A DNA stretch of 64,000 nt from Pseudomonas peradeniyensis (GTDB taxonomy: Bacteria > Pseudomonadota > Gammaproteobacteria > Pseudomonadales > Pseudomonadaceae), in the NCBI RefSeq assembly GCF_014268935.2, contig NZ_JABWRJ020000001.1, positions 1,984,001 through 2,048,000 on the forward strand, given 5' to 3'. Below, one piece after another: positions 56,031 to 64,000 of this stretch (position 1 is the first letter of the stretch; the number at the start of each line of letters is the position of its first letter). The notes under the pieces were generated by a model, which saw nothing but the letters and a program-made list of their open reading frames with translations, searched no databases and had not been told where the DNA came from. A program made the position numbers and the translations under genes.

Positions 56031-56720
56031 TCAGAGTGCGCCGAACACCTTCTTGGCCAGGCTGGTCGCTGCACCGGCCGGGTTCTGGCGAATGCTCTCT
56101 TCCTGCTTGGCGATCATCTCGAACAGCCCGTCCAGGGCCTTCTCGGTCACGTAGCTCTCGATGTTGGCGCTCTTGGCATCGACCACGCCCAGGCCTGCGG
56201 CCTGCCCGGCGAAGTTGTTGTACTGCTGGGCCAGGCCGACCTTGTCGGTGGCCTGCTTGACGATCGGCAGGAACTTGGCGCGGATCTGCTCGCGGCTGCT
56301 CTTGTTCAGGTACTGGGTGGCCGAGTCCTGGCCGCCGCTGAGGATGCCCTTGGCATCGGTCACGGTCATCTTCTTCACCGCGTCCACCAGGATCGCCTGG
56401 GCTTGCGGCACTGCAGCCTCGGCGGCCTTGTTCATGCTGGTTTCCAGGGCCTCGACCTGTTCACCCTTGCCGAACATCTTCATGGCCTTGGCGGCCTTGC
56501 CGAGGTTGCCCGGCAGTTCGATGCGCACGTCGGGGTTGTTGCTGAAACCGCCGGGGGTGCTCAGTTGCTTGACGGCGATCTGAGCGCCTTGGGTGAGGGC
56601 GTCCTTCAGGCCGCCGGAGGCGTCGCTCTGGGACAGGTCGCCGAGCGACAGGGCCAGGGCGCTGGCCGACAGCAGCAGGCCGGCGCACAGGGTGGTGAAG
56701 CGCAAGGAGGAGCGAATCAT
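56031..56720 (-). CDS. DUF4197 periplasmic protein
   Basis: 229 residues with a signal peptide (MIRSSLRFTTLCAGLLLSAS, cut near ALA). The rest is helical DUF4197: LKDALTQGAQIAVKQLSTPG, VRIELPGNLGKAAKAMKMF, ILSGGQDSATQYLNKSS and a C-terminal ALDGLFEMIAKQEESIR. The function is unknown. The ATG at 56720 (AAGGAA upstream) is chosen over a longer open frame because it opens the signal peptide. Confidence 0.88.
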   Translation of the reverse strand: MIRSSLRFTTLCAGLLLSASALALSLGDLSQSDASGGLKDALTQGAQIAVKQLSTPGGFSNNPDVRIELPGNLGKAAKAMKMFGKGEQVEALETSMNKAAEAAVPQAQAILVDAVKKMTVTDAKGILSGGQDSATQYLNKSSREQIRAKFLPIVKQATDKVGLAQQYNNFAGQAAGLGVVDAKSANIESYVTEKALDGLFEMIAKQEESIRQNPAGAATSLAKKVFGAL

Positions 56721-56785
56721 GGGGATTTCCTTATGGGCAGAATGGAGCAGGTTCAGCGTATCGGGTAGACCGGGATCGGGCCAGT

Positions 56786-59275
56786 TCACTCAACCGCCAC
56801 AGGTTCCGGTGTTTCATCGCGGTGCAAGGCTACCTGGCGGATCGACAGGCGCAGCTCCGCCGACAGTACCCGCTTGGCCACGCCTTCGGCCAGCTCGGCA
56901 AGCTTGTCGTGGTAACCCAGCTTGCCATCGTCGTCCGGTTGCAGCACGCCTTCGCGCACCAGGGTCTGGATGAAGTGGCGGAACAGGGTCTTGTCGAAGA
57001 ACTCCGGGGCATTCAGGCCATGCAGGATCGACAGGCGCTGGGCCATCATCACGCACAGCTCCTCCAGCTCCTCGGCGCTCAGCGTGTGCTGGCCGCTGTT
57101 GAGCAGCAACGAGGTGGCCATGTAGAAGCGCTGCAGGGTCTGGGTGATGGTGCGCGCCAGCAGCGTCAGCAGGACGAACTGCCGCGAGCTGGGTGCTGGA
57201 CGCATGTAGATGTCCTGCTCCCTGCGCAGCAGCCCCTGCTCGACCAGCGCGGTCAGCCACTGGTCGATGACCTCGTCCAGCTGCTCGGGCGTCCAGCGCA
57301 GGAACAGCTCGGCCTGCAGGTACGGATACAGCGCCCTTACGTACTGGCCCAGCAGATCGCGGCTCATGCGCGAGCTGCTGAGGAAGAAGCTCGCCAGCAG
57401 CCCTGGCAGGGCGAAGATGTGCAGCACGTTGTTGCGGTAGTAGGTCATCAGCACCGCGTTGGCTTCGTCCAGGTAGAGGATGCGGCCCAGCGCGTCCTTC
57501 TGCTCGGCCAGCAGGTCCATGCCCAGCACGTGGTCGATCAGCGCCTTGCCGTCGCCATCGGGCAGGGTGGTGTGAGGCGAGTAGGGCACCTGGCGCAGCA
57601 GGGCCAGGTACAGGTCGAGCACGCGGGTCAGGGCGCGCTCGTCCAGGGCCAGGCGGCTGGTCGACAGCAGGGCCAGGGCCACCAGGTTGACCGGGTTGAT
57701 TGCCGCGGCTTCGTTCAGGTGACGGGCGACCGTCTCGCCCAGGCGGGTGGTGGTGTCGTTGAGCCAGGCCGGGCGGAACTGCGGGCCGAGCGGCTGATCG
57801 CGCCAGCCGGGTTGCTGTTCGTCGAGGAAGCTATTGAGGCGGATCGGCTCGCCGAAGTTGACGTAGACCTGGCCAAAGCGCTGCTTGAGCGCGCCGATGA
57901 CCTTGAAAATGTCGAAGATAGACTCCTTCTTCTTGCTGGCGCCGCGTAGCTCGCCCAGGTAGGTGCGGCCTTCGAGCACCCGCTCATAGCCGATGTACAC
58001 CGGGACGAAGACAATCGGCGTGCGCGAGGAGCGCAGGAAGCTGCGCAGGGTGATCGCCAGCATGCCGGTGCGCGGCTGCAGCATGCGCCCGGTGCGCGAA
58101 CGGCCGCCCTCGACGAAGTACTCCACCGGGAAACCCTTGGTGAACAGGGTGTGCAGGTACTCGTTGAACACCGCGGTGTACAGCGGGTTGCCCTTGAATG
58201 TGCGGCGCATGAAGAAGGCGCCGCCGCGGCGCAGCAGGCCGCCGATCACCGGCATGTTGAGGTTGATGCCGGCGGCGATGTGCGGTGGCGTCAGGCCGTT
58301 GCGGAACAGCAGGTAGGACAGCAGCAGGTAGTCGATGTGGCTGCGGTGGCAGGGCACGTAGATCACCTCGTGGCCGGGGGCGATGCCCTGCACCTGCTCG
58401 ATGTGGTTGACCTTGATGCCGTCGTAGATCTTGTTCCAGAACCAGCTGAGCACCACTTCGAGGAAGCGGATGGCAGTGTAGGTGTAGTCCGAGGCGATCT
58501 CGTTGCCGTAGTGCAGCGCCTTGGCTTCGGCCTTGGCGTAGGGGATTTTCTCGCGGTCGGCCTCGTCGCTGATGGCCTGGCGCACCAGCGGGTCGTGCAC
58601 CAGGCCCTTGACCAGGTTGCGTCGGTGCGAGATGTCCGGGCCGATCACCGCGGTCTTCAGGTTGCGGAAATGCACGCGCATCATGCGCTGGGCCATGCGC
58701 ACGGTGCGCTCATGGCCCTTGTTGTGCTGCACCAGTTCGCGCAGGTGGATCGGCGCGGAGAACTGCACCCGGGTCTTGCGCCCCAGGATCAGCACGCTGA
58801 GCAGGCGGCGCAGGCGGCCGGTGACGGCCCAGCTGTCGGCGAACAGCAGCTTCCATGGGCTCGACTCGCTGGCGGGGGTCTGGCCCCAGAACACGCTGAC
58901 CGGAATGATCTGCGCGTCTTCCTCGGCGTGCTGGCTGATCGCCGCGACCAGGCGCTCCAGCGTCGGTGGCGCGCCGCGTTTGTCCTGGCGGCCGAGCCAG
59001 TCAGGCTCGGGAGTCAGGTAGAAGAACGCCGCAGGCTCCTGCAGCGGGCCGACGGCCACCGGCAGCACCGGGCGTGGCAGCCCCGCCTTGGTGCACTCGT
59101 GGTCGATCACGGCCAGGTCGGTGAGCGACGGCGAGGAGAGGGCGTAGAACACCGGTCGGCTGCGGTCGAGCTTGAGCGTCAGCGAGGACTGGTTGATGGT
59201 TTCGGAGCGCACCCACAGGTAGAGAACGCGACGCAGGGCGCCGAAGATGAGGCGGCGCAGGGGAGAACGGGTCAT
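56786..59275 (-). CDS. plsB: Glycerol-3-phosphate 1-O-acyltransferase
   Basis: 829 residues. PlsB puts the first acyl chain on glycerol-3-phosphate, starting phospholipid synthesis at the inner membrane. Acyltransferase blocks: [17 protein letters not shown] (HX4D, about residues 305-320), [22 protein letters not shown] and [13 protein letters not shown]. Long N-terminal and C-terminal extensions are as in enterobacterial PlsB. It is the full usual length. Confidence 0.96.
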   Translation of the reverse strand: MTRSPLRRLIFGALRRVLYLWVRSETINQSSLTLKLDRSRPVFYALSSPSLTDLAVIDHECTKAGLPRPVLPVAVGPLQEPAAFFYLTPEPDWLGRQDKRGAPPTLERLVAAISQHAEEDAQIIPVSVFWGQTPASESSPWKLLFADSWAVTGRLRRLLSVLILGRKTRVQFSAPIHLRELVQHNKGHERTVRMAQRMMRVHFRNLKTAVIGPDISHRRNLVKGLVHDPLVRQAISDEADREKIPYAKAEAKALHYGNEIASDYTYTAIRFLEVVLSWFWNKIYDGIKVNHIEQVQGIAPGHEVIYVPCHRSHIDYLLLSYLLFRNGLTPPHIAAGINLNMPVIGGLLRRGGAFFMRRTFKGNPLYTAVFNEYLHTLFTKGFPVEYFVEGGRSRTGRMLQPRTGMLAITLRSFLRSSRTPIVFVPVYIGYERVLEGRTYLGELRGASKKKESIFDIFKVIGALKQRFGQVYVNFGEPIRLNSFLDEQQPGWRDQPLGPQFRPAWLNDTTTRLGETVARHLNEAAAINPVNLVALALLSTSRLALDERALTRVLDLYLALLRQVPYSPHTTLPDGDGKALIDHVLGMDLLAEQKDALGRILYLDEANAVLMTYYRNNVLHIFALPGLLASFFLSSSRMSRDLLGQYVRALYPYLQAELFLRWTPEQLDEVIDQWLTALVEQGLLRREQDIYMRPAPSSRQFVLLTLLARTITQTLQRFYMATSLLLNSGQHTLSAEELEELCVMMAQRLSILHGLNAPEFFDKTLFRHFIQTLVREGVLQPDDDGKLGYHDKLAELAEGVAKRVLSAELRLSIRQVALHRDETPEPVAVE

Positions 59276-59373
59276 GGGGTGGGGCCCTGGGTGAAAGTTT
59301 TCGTGTTTTACAGCCCGTTAGTCTGCCGTATCTGCGTAAGTTCAGCAAAATTCGGCCAAAAATGACCCTGTCA

Positions 59374-59402
59374 TGAATTTTTTTTGTTCCCTGTCATATA
59401 CT
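59374..59402 (+). promoter_or_regulatory. Probable promoter of the cold-shock gene
   Basis: A TATACT -10 box at 59397-59402 with a poor -35 (TGAATT) 17 bp upstream. It leaves a leader of ~95 nt before the ATG, a length usual for cold-shock mRNAs. The leader has GC-rich inverted stretches (CGCGGACGG..CCCGCG) that could fold. Confidence 0.5.
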
Positions 59403-59503
59403 CGGCCTGCCGCTTGCAGGATATTCGTGCAAGCTGCGTCGGCGCGGACGGTGAACCCGCGCCAGCAAGGCGATCTTCAAAATAAAAATCCGGAGTAGTT
59501 CAG

Positions 59504-59713
59504 ATGTCGTCTCGTGAGACTGGGAATGTGAAGTGGTTCAACGATGCCAAGGGTTATGGCTTCATTCAGCGCGAAGGTGGTGCGGACGTGTTCGTCCACT
59601 ATCGGGCTATCCGCGGTGAGGGGCATCGCACCCTGGTCGAAGGGCAGCAGGTCGAGTACGCCCTCGTGCAAGGCCAGAAAGGCCTGCAGGCCGAGGACGT
59701 GGTAGGGCTCTGA
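59504..59713 (+). CDS. Cold-shock domain protein (CspA family)
   Basis: 69 residues, one OB-fold cold-shock domain with RNP1 KGYGFIQRE and RNP2 VFVHYRAI, and the start GNVKWFNDA. Such proteins bind single-stranded RNA and melt secondary structure. The ATG follows CCGGAGTAGTTCAG. It is divergent from plsB by 228 bp. Confidence 0.95.
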   Translation: MSSRETGNVKWFNDAKGYGFIQREGGADVFVHYRAIRGEGHRTLVEGQQVEYALVQGQKGLQAEDVVGL

Positions 59714-59777
59714 GCCTCGCGGCTGTACGCTCAAGCTGCAAGTTGACCGTGGAACTTGCAGCCTGATGCGAACGCCT

Positions 59778-60155
59778 TCAGCTAGTGCGCCAGGTGATTT
59801 CCTGTTCACCGTCGGCGCTGATGCGGATCCAGCGATCGGCATCTTCTTCCCCGTCTTCCTCCGTCCAGCTGCCAGGCGCGCAACGCACTTCGACGTTGAG
59901 TGCAACGAATGCTGCGCGTGCGCAGGCGATATCGTCGGCCCATGGGGTCTGGTCGCTTTCCAGGTACAGGCTGTTCCATTTCCCCACAGCCTTCGGTAAC
60001 CAGGTGACCGGAATGTTACCGGCCGTGCACTTGAAGGTCTGGCCTTTCTGCTTCCATTCGCTGCACGGGCCCAGGGCCTGGGTGAGCCAGTCGGCGATCT
60101 GCTTGTGATCGACGTCGTCGTCCTTGAGGTAGATCTCGATATCGGGTTGACGCAT
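59778..60155 (-). CDS. Conserved hypothetical protein (125 aa)
   Basis: Starts MRQPDIEIYLKDDDVDHKQI, with an aromatic middle (GKWNSLYLESDQTPWADDIA) and an acidic end (EEDGEEDADRWIRISADGEQ). There is no signal peptide or membrane segment. GGAG lies 7 bp before the ATG. It resembles short cytosolic proteins kept across Pseudomonas; I cannot name a function. It follows rlmA on the same strand after 17 bp. Confidence 0.75.
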   Translation of the reverse strand: MRQPDIEIYLKDDDVDHKQIADWLTQALGPCSEWKQKGQTFKCTAGNIPVTWLPKAVGKWNSLYLESDQTPWADDIACARAAFVALNVEVRCAPGSWTEEDGEEDADRWIRISADGEQEITWRTS

Positions 60156-60172
60156 GGGGGGCTCCAGTGTGC

Positions 60173-60985
60173 TCAGTCTTGGCGCACGAAATAGTCATAA
60201 CGCATGGAAACGGTGACCTCGAAGGGTTCGGGCTGGTCGATCACCCGCGCGCGCTTCTCGGCGCTGGCGCGCCAGCCGTGCGGGGTCATGGCCAGCAGGT
60301 CGGCGCGGGCCTTGGCGTCGGCCAGGCTCAGACGGAATTCGAGGATCTCGCCGTGGGCGTGGGCCATGCCTTCGGGGACCAGGGCCAGGTGCTTGTCGTC
60401 GGCGTACGGGCGCACTTCATCGTAGAGCACCTCGCGCAGCTCCATCAGGTGGCCGCTGGTCGGGCCGACCCGCATCAGGCCGCCGCCGGGGGCCAGCAGG
60501 CGCTTGGCCTCCTGCCAGTCGAGCGGGCTGAACACGCTGGCGATGAAGCCGCAGCTGGCATCGGCCATGGGCACGCGGGCCATGCTGGCGACCATCCAGG
60601 TCACCTCGGGGGCGCGGCGGCAGGCGCGCTTGACCGCCTCGCGGGAGATATCCAGGGCGTAGCCGTCGGCCGCTGGCAGGGCCTGGGCGATCTGCGCGGT
60701 GTAGTAGCCTTCGCCGCAGCCGATGTCCAGCCAGGCCTGTGGCTGGCGCTCGGCGGCCAGTTGCGCCAGGCGCCGGGCCACTGGGGCGTAGTGGCCGGCG
60801 TCGAGGAAATCGCGGCGGGCTTCGACCATGGCCTGGTTGTCGCCCGGATCGCGGCTGTTCTTGTGCTGCACCGGCAGCAGGTTCAGGTAGCCCTGGCGGG
60901 CGCGGTCGAAACGGTGGCCGGCGGGGCAGGCCACGCCGTTGTCGAGTCGCGCCAGGGGCGCCTGGCAGAGTGGGCAGGCGAGCAT
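60173..60985 (-). CDS. rlmA: 23S rRNA (guanine) methyltransferase, RlmA type
   Basis: 270 residues. RlmA methylates N1 of G745 in helix 35 of 23S rRNA. The N-terminal zinc site is Cys4, Cys7, Cys20, His24 (CPLCQ ... CPAGHRFD), then LLPVQHKNSRDPGDN and the SAM motif AWLDIGCGEGYYTAQ. Its start overlaps the dapE stop (TGATG), so it is coupled to dapE. Confidence 0.9.
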   Translation of the reverse strand: MLACPLCQAPLARLDNGVACPAGHRFDRARQGYLNLLPVQHKNSRDPGDNQAMVEARRDFLDAGHYAPVARRLAQLAAERQPQAWLDIGCGEGYYTAQIAQALPAADGYALDISREAVKRACRRAPEVTWMVASMARVPMADASCGFIASVFSPLDWQEAKRLLAPGGGLMRVGPTSGHLMELREVLYDEVRPYADDKHLALVPEGMAHAHGEILEFRLSLADAKARADLLAMTPHGWRASAEKRARVIDQPEPFEVTVSMRYDYFVRQD

Positions 60986-62136
60986 CAGGCGAGCAACCGC
61001 ACCAGGGTCTGGTAGTAGATCTCGGTCAGCAGGTCGAGGTCGCTGGCCAGGATGCGTTCGTCCACCTGGTGGATGGTGGCGTTGACCGGACCGAGCTCGA
61101 CCACCTGGGTGCCCATGGTGGCGATGAAGCGGCCGTCGGAGGTGCCGCCGCTGGTCGATGGACGGGTCTCGCGACCGGTGACCGCCTTGATGCTCGACGA
61201 CACTGCATCGAGCAGATCGCCCGGCTCGGTGAGGAACGGCAGGCCCGACAGTGCCCAGTCGATGCTCCATTCCAGCTGATGCTTGTCGAGGATCGCCGCG
61301 ACGCGTTGCTGCAGGCCCTCGACCGTCGATTCGGTAGAGAAACGGAAGTTGAACAACGCGGTCAGCTCGCCCGGGACCACGTTGGTGGCGCCGGTACCGG
61401 AGTTGAGGTTGGAGATCTGGAAGCTGGTCGGCGGGAAGAACGCGTTGCCTTCGTCCCAGTGCTCGGCGGCAAGTTCCGCCAGGGCCGGCGCGGCCAGGTG
61501 GATCGGGTTGCGCGCCAGGTGCGGGTAGGCCACGTGGCCTTGTTTGCCGCGCACGGTCAGCTTGGCGCCAAGCGAGCCGCGACGGCCGTTCTTGACCACG
61601 TCACCGAGCAGGGTGGTGCTGGACGGTTCGCCGACGATGCACCAGTCCAGGCGTTCGTTGCGTGCCTTGAGGCGCTCGACCACGGCCTTGGTGCCATGGT
61701 GGGCCGGGCCTTCCTCGTCGCTGGTGATCAGGAAGGCGACCTTGCCGCGGTGGTTTGGGTAGTCGTGCACGAAGCGCTCGCTGGCCACCACCATGGAGGC
61801 CAGGCTGCCCTTCATGTCGGCGGCGCCACGGCCGCAGAGCATGCCGTCGGCATCGATCAGCGCCTCGAACGGTTCATGCTGCCATTGCTGCACCGGGCCG
61901 GTGGGGACCACATCGGTGTGGCCGGCGAAGCACAGCACCGGGCCATCCTGGGCGCCATGGCTGGCCCAGAAGTTGTCGACGTCCTCGATGCGCATCGGCT
62001 CGAGCTGGAAGCCGACGGCGCCCAGGCGGTTCATCATCTGGGTCTGGCAGTCGGCATCGACCGGGGTGACCGAGGGGCGACGGATCAGGTCGCAGGCCAG
62101 TTGCAGGGTAGGCGAGAGCTCGGCTGGGGCCGTCAT
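60985..62136 (-). CDS. dapE: Succinyl-diaminopimelate desuccinylase
   Basis: 383 residues. It is a two-zinc enzyme that frees LL-diaminopimelate for lysine and peptidoglycan. Metal ligands and catalytic residues: [13 protein letters not shown] (His), [15 protein letters not shown] (Asp), [13 protein letters not shown] (Glu-Glu), and the C-terminal HQVDERIL; the dimerisation lid lies between about 180 and 290. The ATG at 62136 gives the family start; a longer frame reaches 62160. Confidence 0.96.
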   Translation of the reverse strand: MTAPAELSPTLQLACDLIRRPSVTPVDADCQTQMMNRLGAVGFQLEPMRIEDVDNFWASHGAQDGPVLCFAGHTDVVPTGPVQQWQHEPFEALIDADGMLCGRGAADMKGSLASMVVASERFVHDYPNHRGKVAFLITSDEEGPAHHGTKAVVERLKARNERLDWCIVGEPSSTTLLGDVVKNGRRGSLGAKLTVRGKQGHVAYPHLARNPIHLAAPALAELAAEHWDEGNAFFPPTSFQISNLNSGTGATNVVPGELTALFNFRFSTESTVEGLQQRVAAILDKHQLEWSIDWALSGLPFLTEPGDLLDAVSSSIKAVTGRETRPSTSGGTSDGRFIATMGTQVVELGPVNATIHQVDERILASDLDLLTEIYYQTLVRLLA

Positions 62137-62212
62137 TGAGGGACTCCGGGGGCAAGGCAAGGCGGGAAACTGGGGCGTTATCTTATATCAAATGATGTTT
62201 GCGGACACGCTG

Positions 62213-62274
62213 TGCTTCGTGGGAGCGGGCTTGCCCCGCGATCGATCGCGGGGCAAGCCCGCTCCCACGAAGCA
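62213..62274. repeat. 62-bp perfect palindrome made of two abutting REP elements
   Basis: Arms of 31 bp (each containing GGAGCGGGCTTGCCCCGCG) meet at CGATCGATCG without a spacer and without one mismatch. It lies directly against the ndvB stop codon and is likely to act as a transcript end. Confidence 0.95.
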
Positions 62275-64000
62275 TCAAACGACCTGTGCTTCGCTTACCT
62301 TGTCTGCCGGCTTGGGCAACGACGACAGCAACGCCATCACCAGCGCCGCCAGGTACGGCAACGACTGCACCAGCAACATCGCCACCCAGAAGCGCATGTC
62401 CGAACTCGGCAGCCCCTGCACCAGGTAGATCCCCAGCGCCGCGCCCCACAGCAACAACATGATGAACAGCTCTTCGCGGGCCTCGGAAATCGCCACCAGC
62501 AGCCCATGGCTGTCGGCGTTCTTCGGCGTGCGGAAGAACGGCATGCTGCTGGTGAAGAACCCGTACAGCACCGCCTTGGCGATGGTGTGCGACAGCGCCA
62601 GCCCCGCCAGCGCGGCGGCGAAGGCGTCCTTGAGGTTGACCCCCACCGCGCGGCGGTAGAGGAAGACGATCTTGCCGACCTTGAAGAAGAACAGCGCCAG
62701 CGGTGGAATGGCGAACATCATCAGCGGTGGGTCGACCCGGTGCGGCACGATGATCATCGCCGCCGACCACAGCAGCGCGCCGACGGTGAAGAAGATGTTC
62801 ATGCCGTCGGCGATCCACGGCAGCCAGCCGGCCAGGAAGTGGTAGCGCTGGCCACGGGTCAGTTCGCTGTCCTTGCCGCGCAGCAGGGCGCCGGCATGGT
62901 GCTTGATGATCTGGATGGCGCCGTAAGCCCAGCGGAAGCGCTGCTTCTTGAAGTCGATGAAGGTGTCGGGCATCAGGCCCTTGCCGTAGCTGTTGTGGGC
63001 GTAGGCTGCCGACAGGCCCTTCTCGAACACCCGCAGGCCCAGCTCGGCGTCCTCGCAGATGCACCACTCGGCCCAGCCCAGTTCCTCGAGCACGCTGCGC
63101 CTGGTCATGGTCATGGTGCCGTGCTGGATGATCGCGTCACGGTCGTTGCGGGTGACCATGCCGATATGGAAGAAGCCCTTGTATTCGCTGTAGCACAGCT
63201 TCTTGAAGGCGCTCTCGTGCTGGTCGCGGTAGTCCTGGGGCGACTGCACCACGGCGATCTTCGGGTCGGCAAAGTGCGGCACCATGTGCTTGAGCCAGTT
63301 GCGATCGACACAGTAGTCCGAGTCGATCACCGCGATCACCTCGGCGTCCCTGGCCGTGTGCGGGATCAGGTAGTTCAGCGCGCCACCCTTGAAGCCGGCC
63401 AAGGGGGCTACGTGGAAGAACCTGAAGCGCTCGCCGAGCTTCTCGCAGTGGGCCTTGAGCGGCTCCCACACGGCCGGATCCTTGGTGTTGTTGTCGATCA
63501 CCAGCACTTCGTAGTCCGGATAATCCAGCGCGGCGAGGGCGTCCAGGGTCTGCTTCACCATCTCCGGCGGCTCGTTGTAGCACGGCACATGTACAGAGAC
63601 CTTCGGCCGATAGGCGCTGTCGCCCTGCACGGGCAGGAACTCCCGCCGCCGCTTGTGAATCCACACCGCCTCGGCCAGTTCGTGGGCCTCGGTCAGCAGC
63701 ACGATGAACACCCCGAGGGCGCCCAACGCCAGCAGCACGCCCACGGTGAGGCTGAACCAGGTGCTGTACTGCTGGCTGTAGTCGTAGGCGATCCACACCA
63801 GTACCGACCCGCACAGGAAGGTGATGAAGGTGAGGAAGGTGCGCCCGCGCTGGCGTAGTGCCGAGCCGTCGATCAGCAGGATGGCCAGAGCGATCATCGC
63901 CAGCACCACCGAGGCCACGGCCAGGGCGCGCCACTGCGGGATCGCCACGATCGGGCCCTCGAAGTTGAATTTCTGCTGGCGCTCGGCGTTGTACACGCCC
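62275..64000 (-). CDS. ndvB: NdvB-like family 2 glucosyltransferase, C-terminal part (gene runs off the right edge)
   Basis: At least 573 residues are visible; the frame is open to the window end, so the N-terminus (in P. aeruginosa NdvB a glycoside-hydrolase-like region) is missing. Seen: two N-terminal membrane segments, then a GT2 domain with KVSVHVPCYNEPPEMV, VIDSDYCVDRNWL (DxD), CEDAELGLRVF (ED) and KKQRFRWAYG (QxxRW), and further membrane segments. It would polymerise β-glucans of the periplasm. In P. aeruginosa, to my knowledge, ndvB also stands beside dapE, which supports the name. Confidence 0.85.
   Translation of the reverse strand, partial: GVYNAERQQKFNFEGPIVAIPQWRALAVASVVLAMIALAILLIDGSALRQRGRTFLTFITFLCGSVLVWIAYDYSQQYSTWFSLTVGVLLALGALGVFIVLLTEAHELAEAVWIHKRRREFLPVQGDSAYRPKVSVHVPCYNEPPEMVKQTLDALAALDYPDYEVLVIDNNTKDPAVWEPLKAHCEKLGERFRFFHVAPLAGFKGGALNYLIPHTARDAEVIAVIDSDYCVDRNWLKHMVPHFADPKIAVVQSPQDYRDQHESAFKKLCYSEYKGFFHIGMVTRNDRDAIIQHGTMTMTRRSVLEELGWAEWCICEDAELGLRVFEKGLSAAYAHNSYGKGLMPDTFIDFKKQRFRWAYGAIQIIKHHAGALLRGKDSELTRGQRYHFLAGWLPWIADGMNIFFTVGALLWSAAMIIVPHRVDPPLMMFAIPPLALFFFKVGKIVFLYRRAVGVNLKDAFAAALAGLALSHTIAKAVLYGFFTSSMPFFRTPKNADSHGLLVAISEAREELFIMLLLWGAALGIYLVQGLPSSDMRFWVAMLLVQSLPYLAALVMALLSSLPKPADKVSEAQVV

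Overview
The window is a chromosomal segment of a GC-rich Pseudomonas, most probably of the P. putida group. This rests on the gene content and order (trmD-rplS, xerD/dsbC/hom/thrC, recJ, the seven-gene wsp cluster, prfB-lysS, ppc, adk-tsaB, plsB, rlmA-dapE-ndvB) and on many copies of a P. putida-type REP sequence (core GGAGCGGGCTTGCCCCGCG). The species assignment is inference; no 16S rRNA gene or tRNA gene was seen.

Layout. 1-3950: end of the trmD-rplS ribosomal operon, a hotdog thioesterase, a CPA1 cation/proton antiporter and the chromosome-dimer recombinase XerD. 3997-10199: an accessory island wedged between xerD and dsbC, with a PAAR-containing Rhs polymorphic toxin, its likely immunity gene, a second displaced Rhs tip whose toxin is cut by a nonsense codon, that tip's probable immunity gene and one more orphan small gene. 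The downstream half of the island is clearly AT-richer than the flanks. 10376-19248: dsbC, hom, thrC, a receiver-like protein, a candidate small RNA, a periplasmic binding protein, a CoA-transferase, YaeQ and RecJ. 20211-22841: an old-yellow-enzyme family protein, a HicBA toxin-antitoxin pair and a DUF533/TerB-like protein. 22970-31388: the complete wspABCDEFR surface-sensing cluster, which makes cyclic-di-GMP through WspR. 32455-49152: prfB (with its programmed frameshift), lysS, two regulatory or lipoprotein genes, a DUF1704 putative metallopeptidase, lipoproteins, ppc, adk, tsaB and assorted metabolic genes. 49249-64000: rsmJ, a TetR-regulated RND efflux pair, a DUF4197 protein, plsB, a cold-shock protein, rlmA, dapE and the C-terminal part of an NdvB-like glucosyltransferase running off the right edge.

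The most unusual structure is not a gene. Three intergenic loci (19295-20066, 31559-32244 and 50126-50947) each hold two copies, in opposite orientation, of a ~290-305 bp unit built of a string of hairpins. The six arms differ mainly by changes that keep the hairpins paired, including compensatory base swaps and one wholesale stem replacement. Most sit next to short tandem repeats whose unit differs from place to place (CTTGCT, CTTCGCT, AAAGTC, GGCAAC, GTTCGTTR). This pattern points to selection on DNA or RNA structure and is the best candidate here for an undescribed repeat or mobile element family.

The functional themes are contact-dependent competition (Rhs island), surface sensing and biofilm control (Wsp), envelope upkeep (DsbC, PlsB, NdvB, lipoproteins, RND pump) and core translation and metabolism. 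Start codons were picked by eye from ribosome-binding sites and family length; domain positions are approximate.
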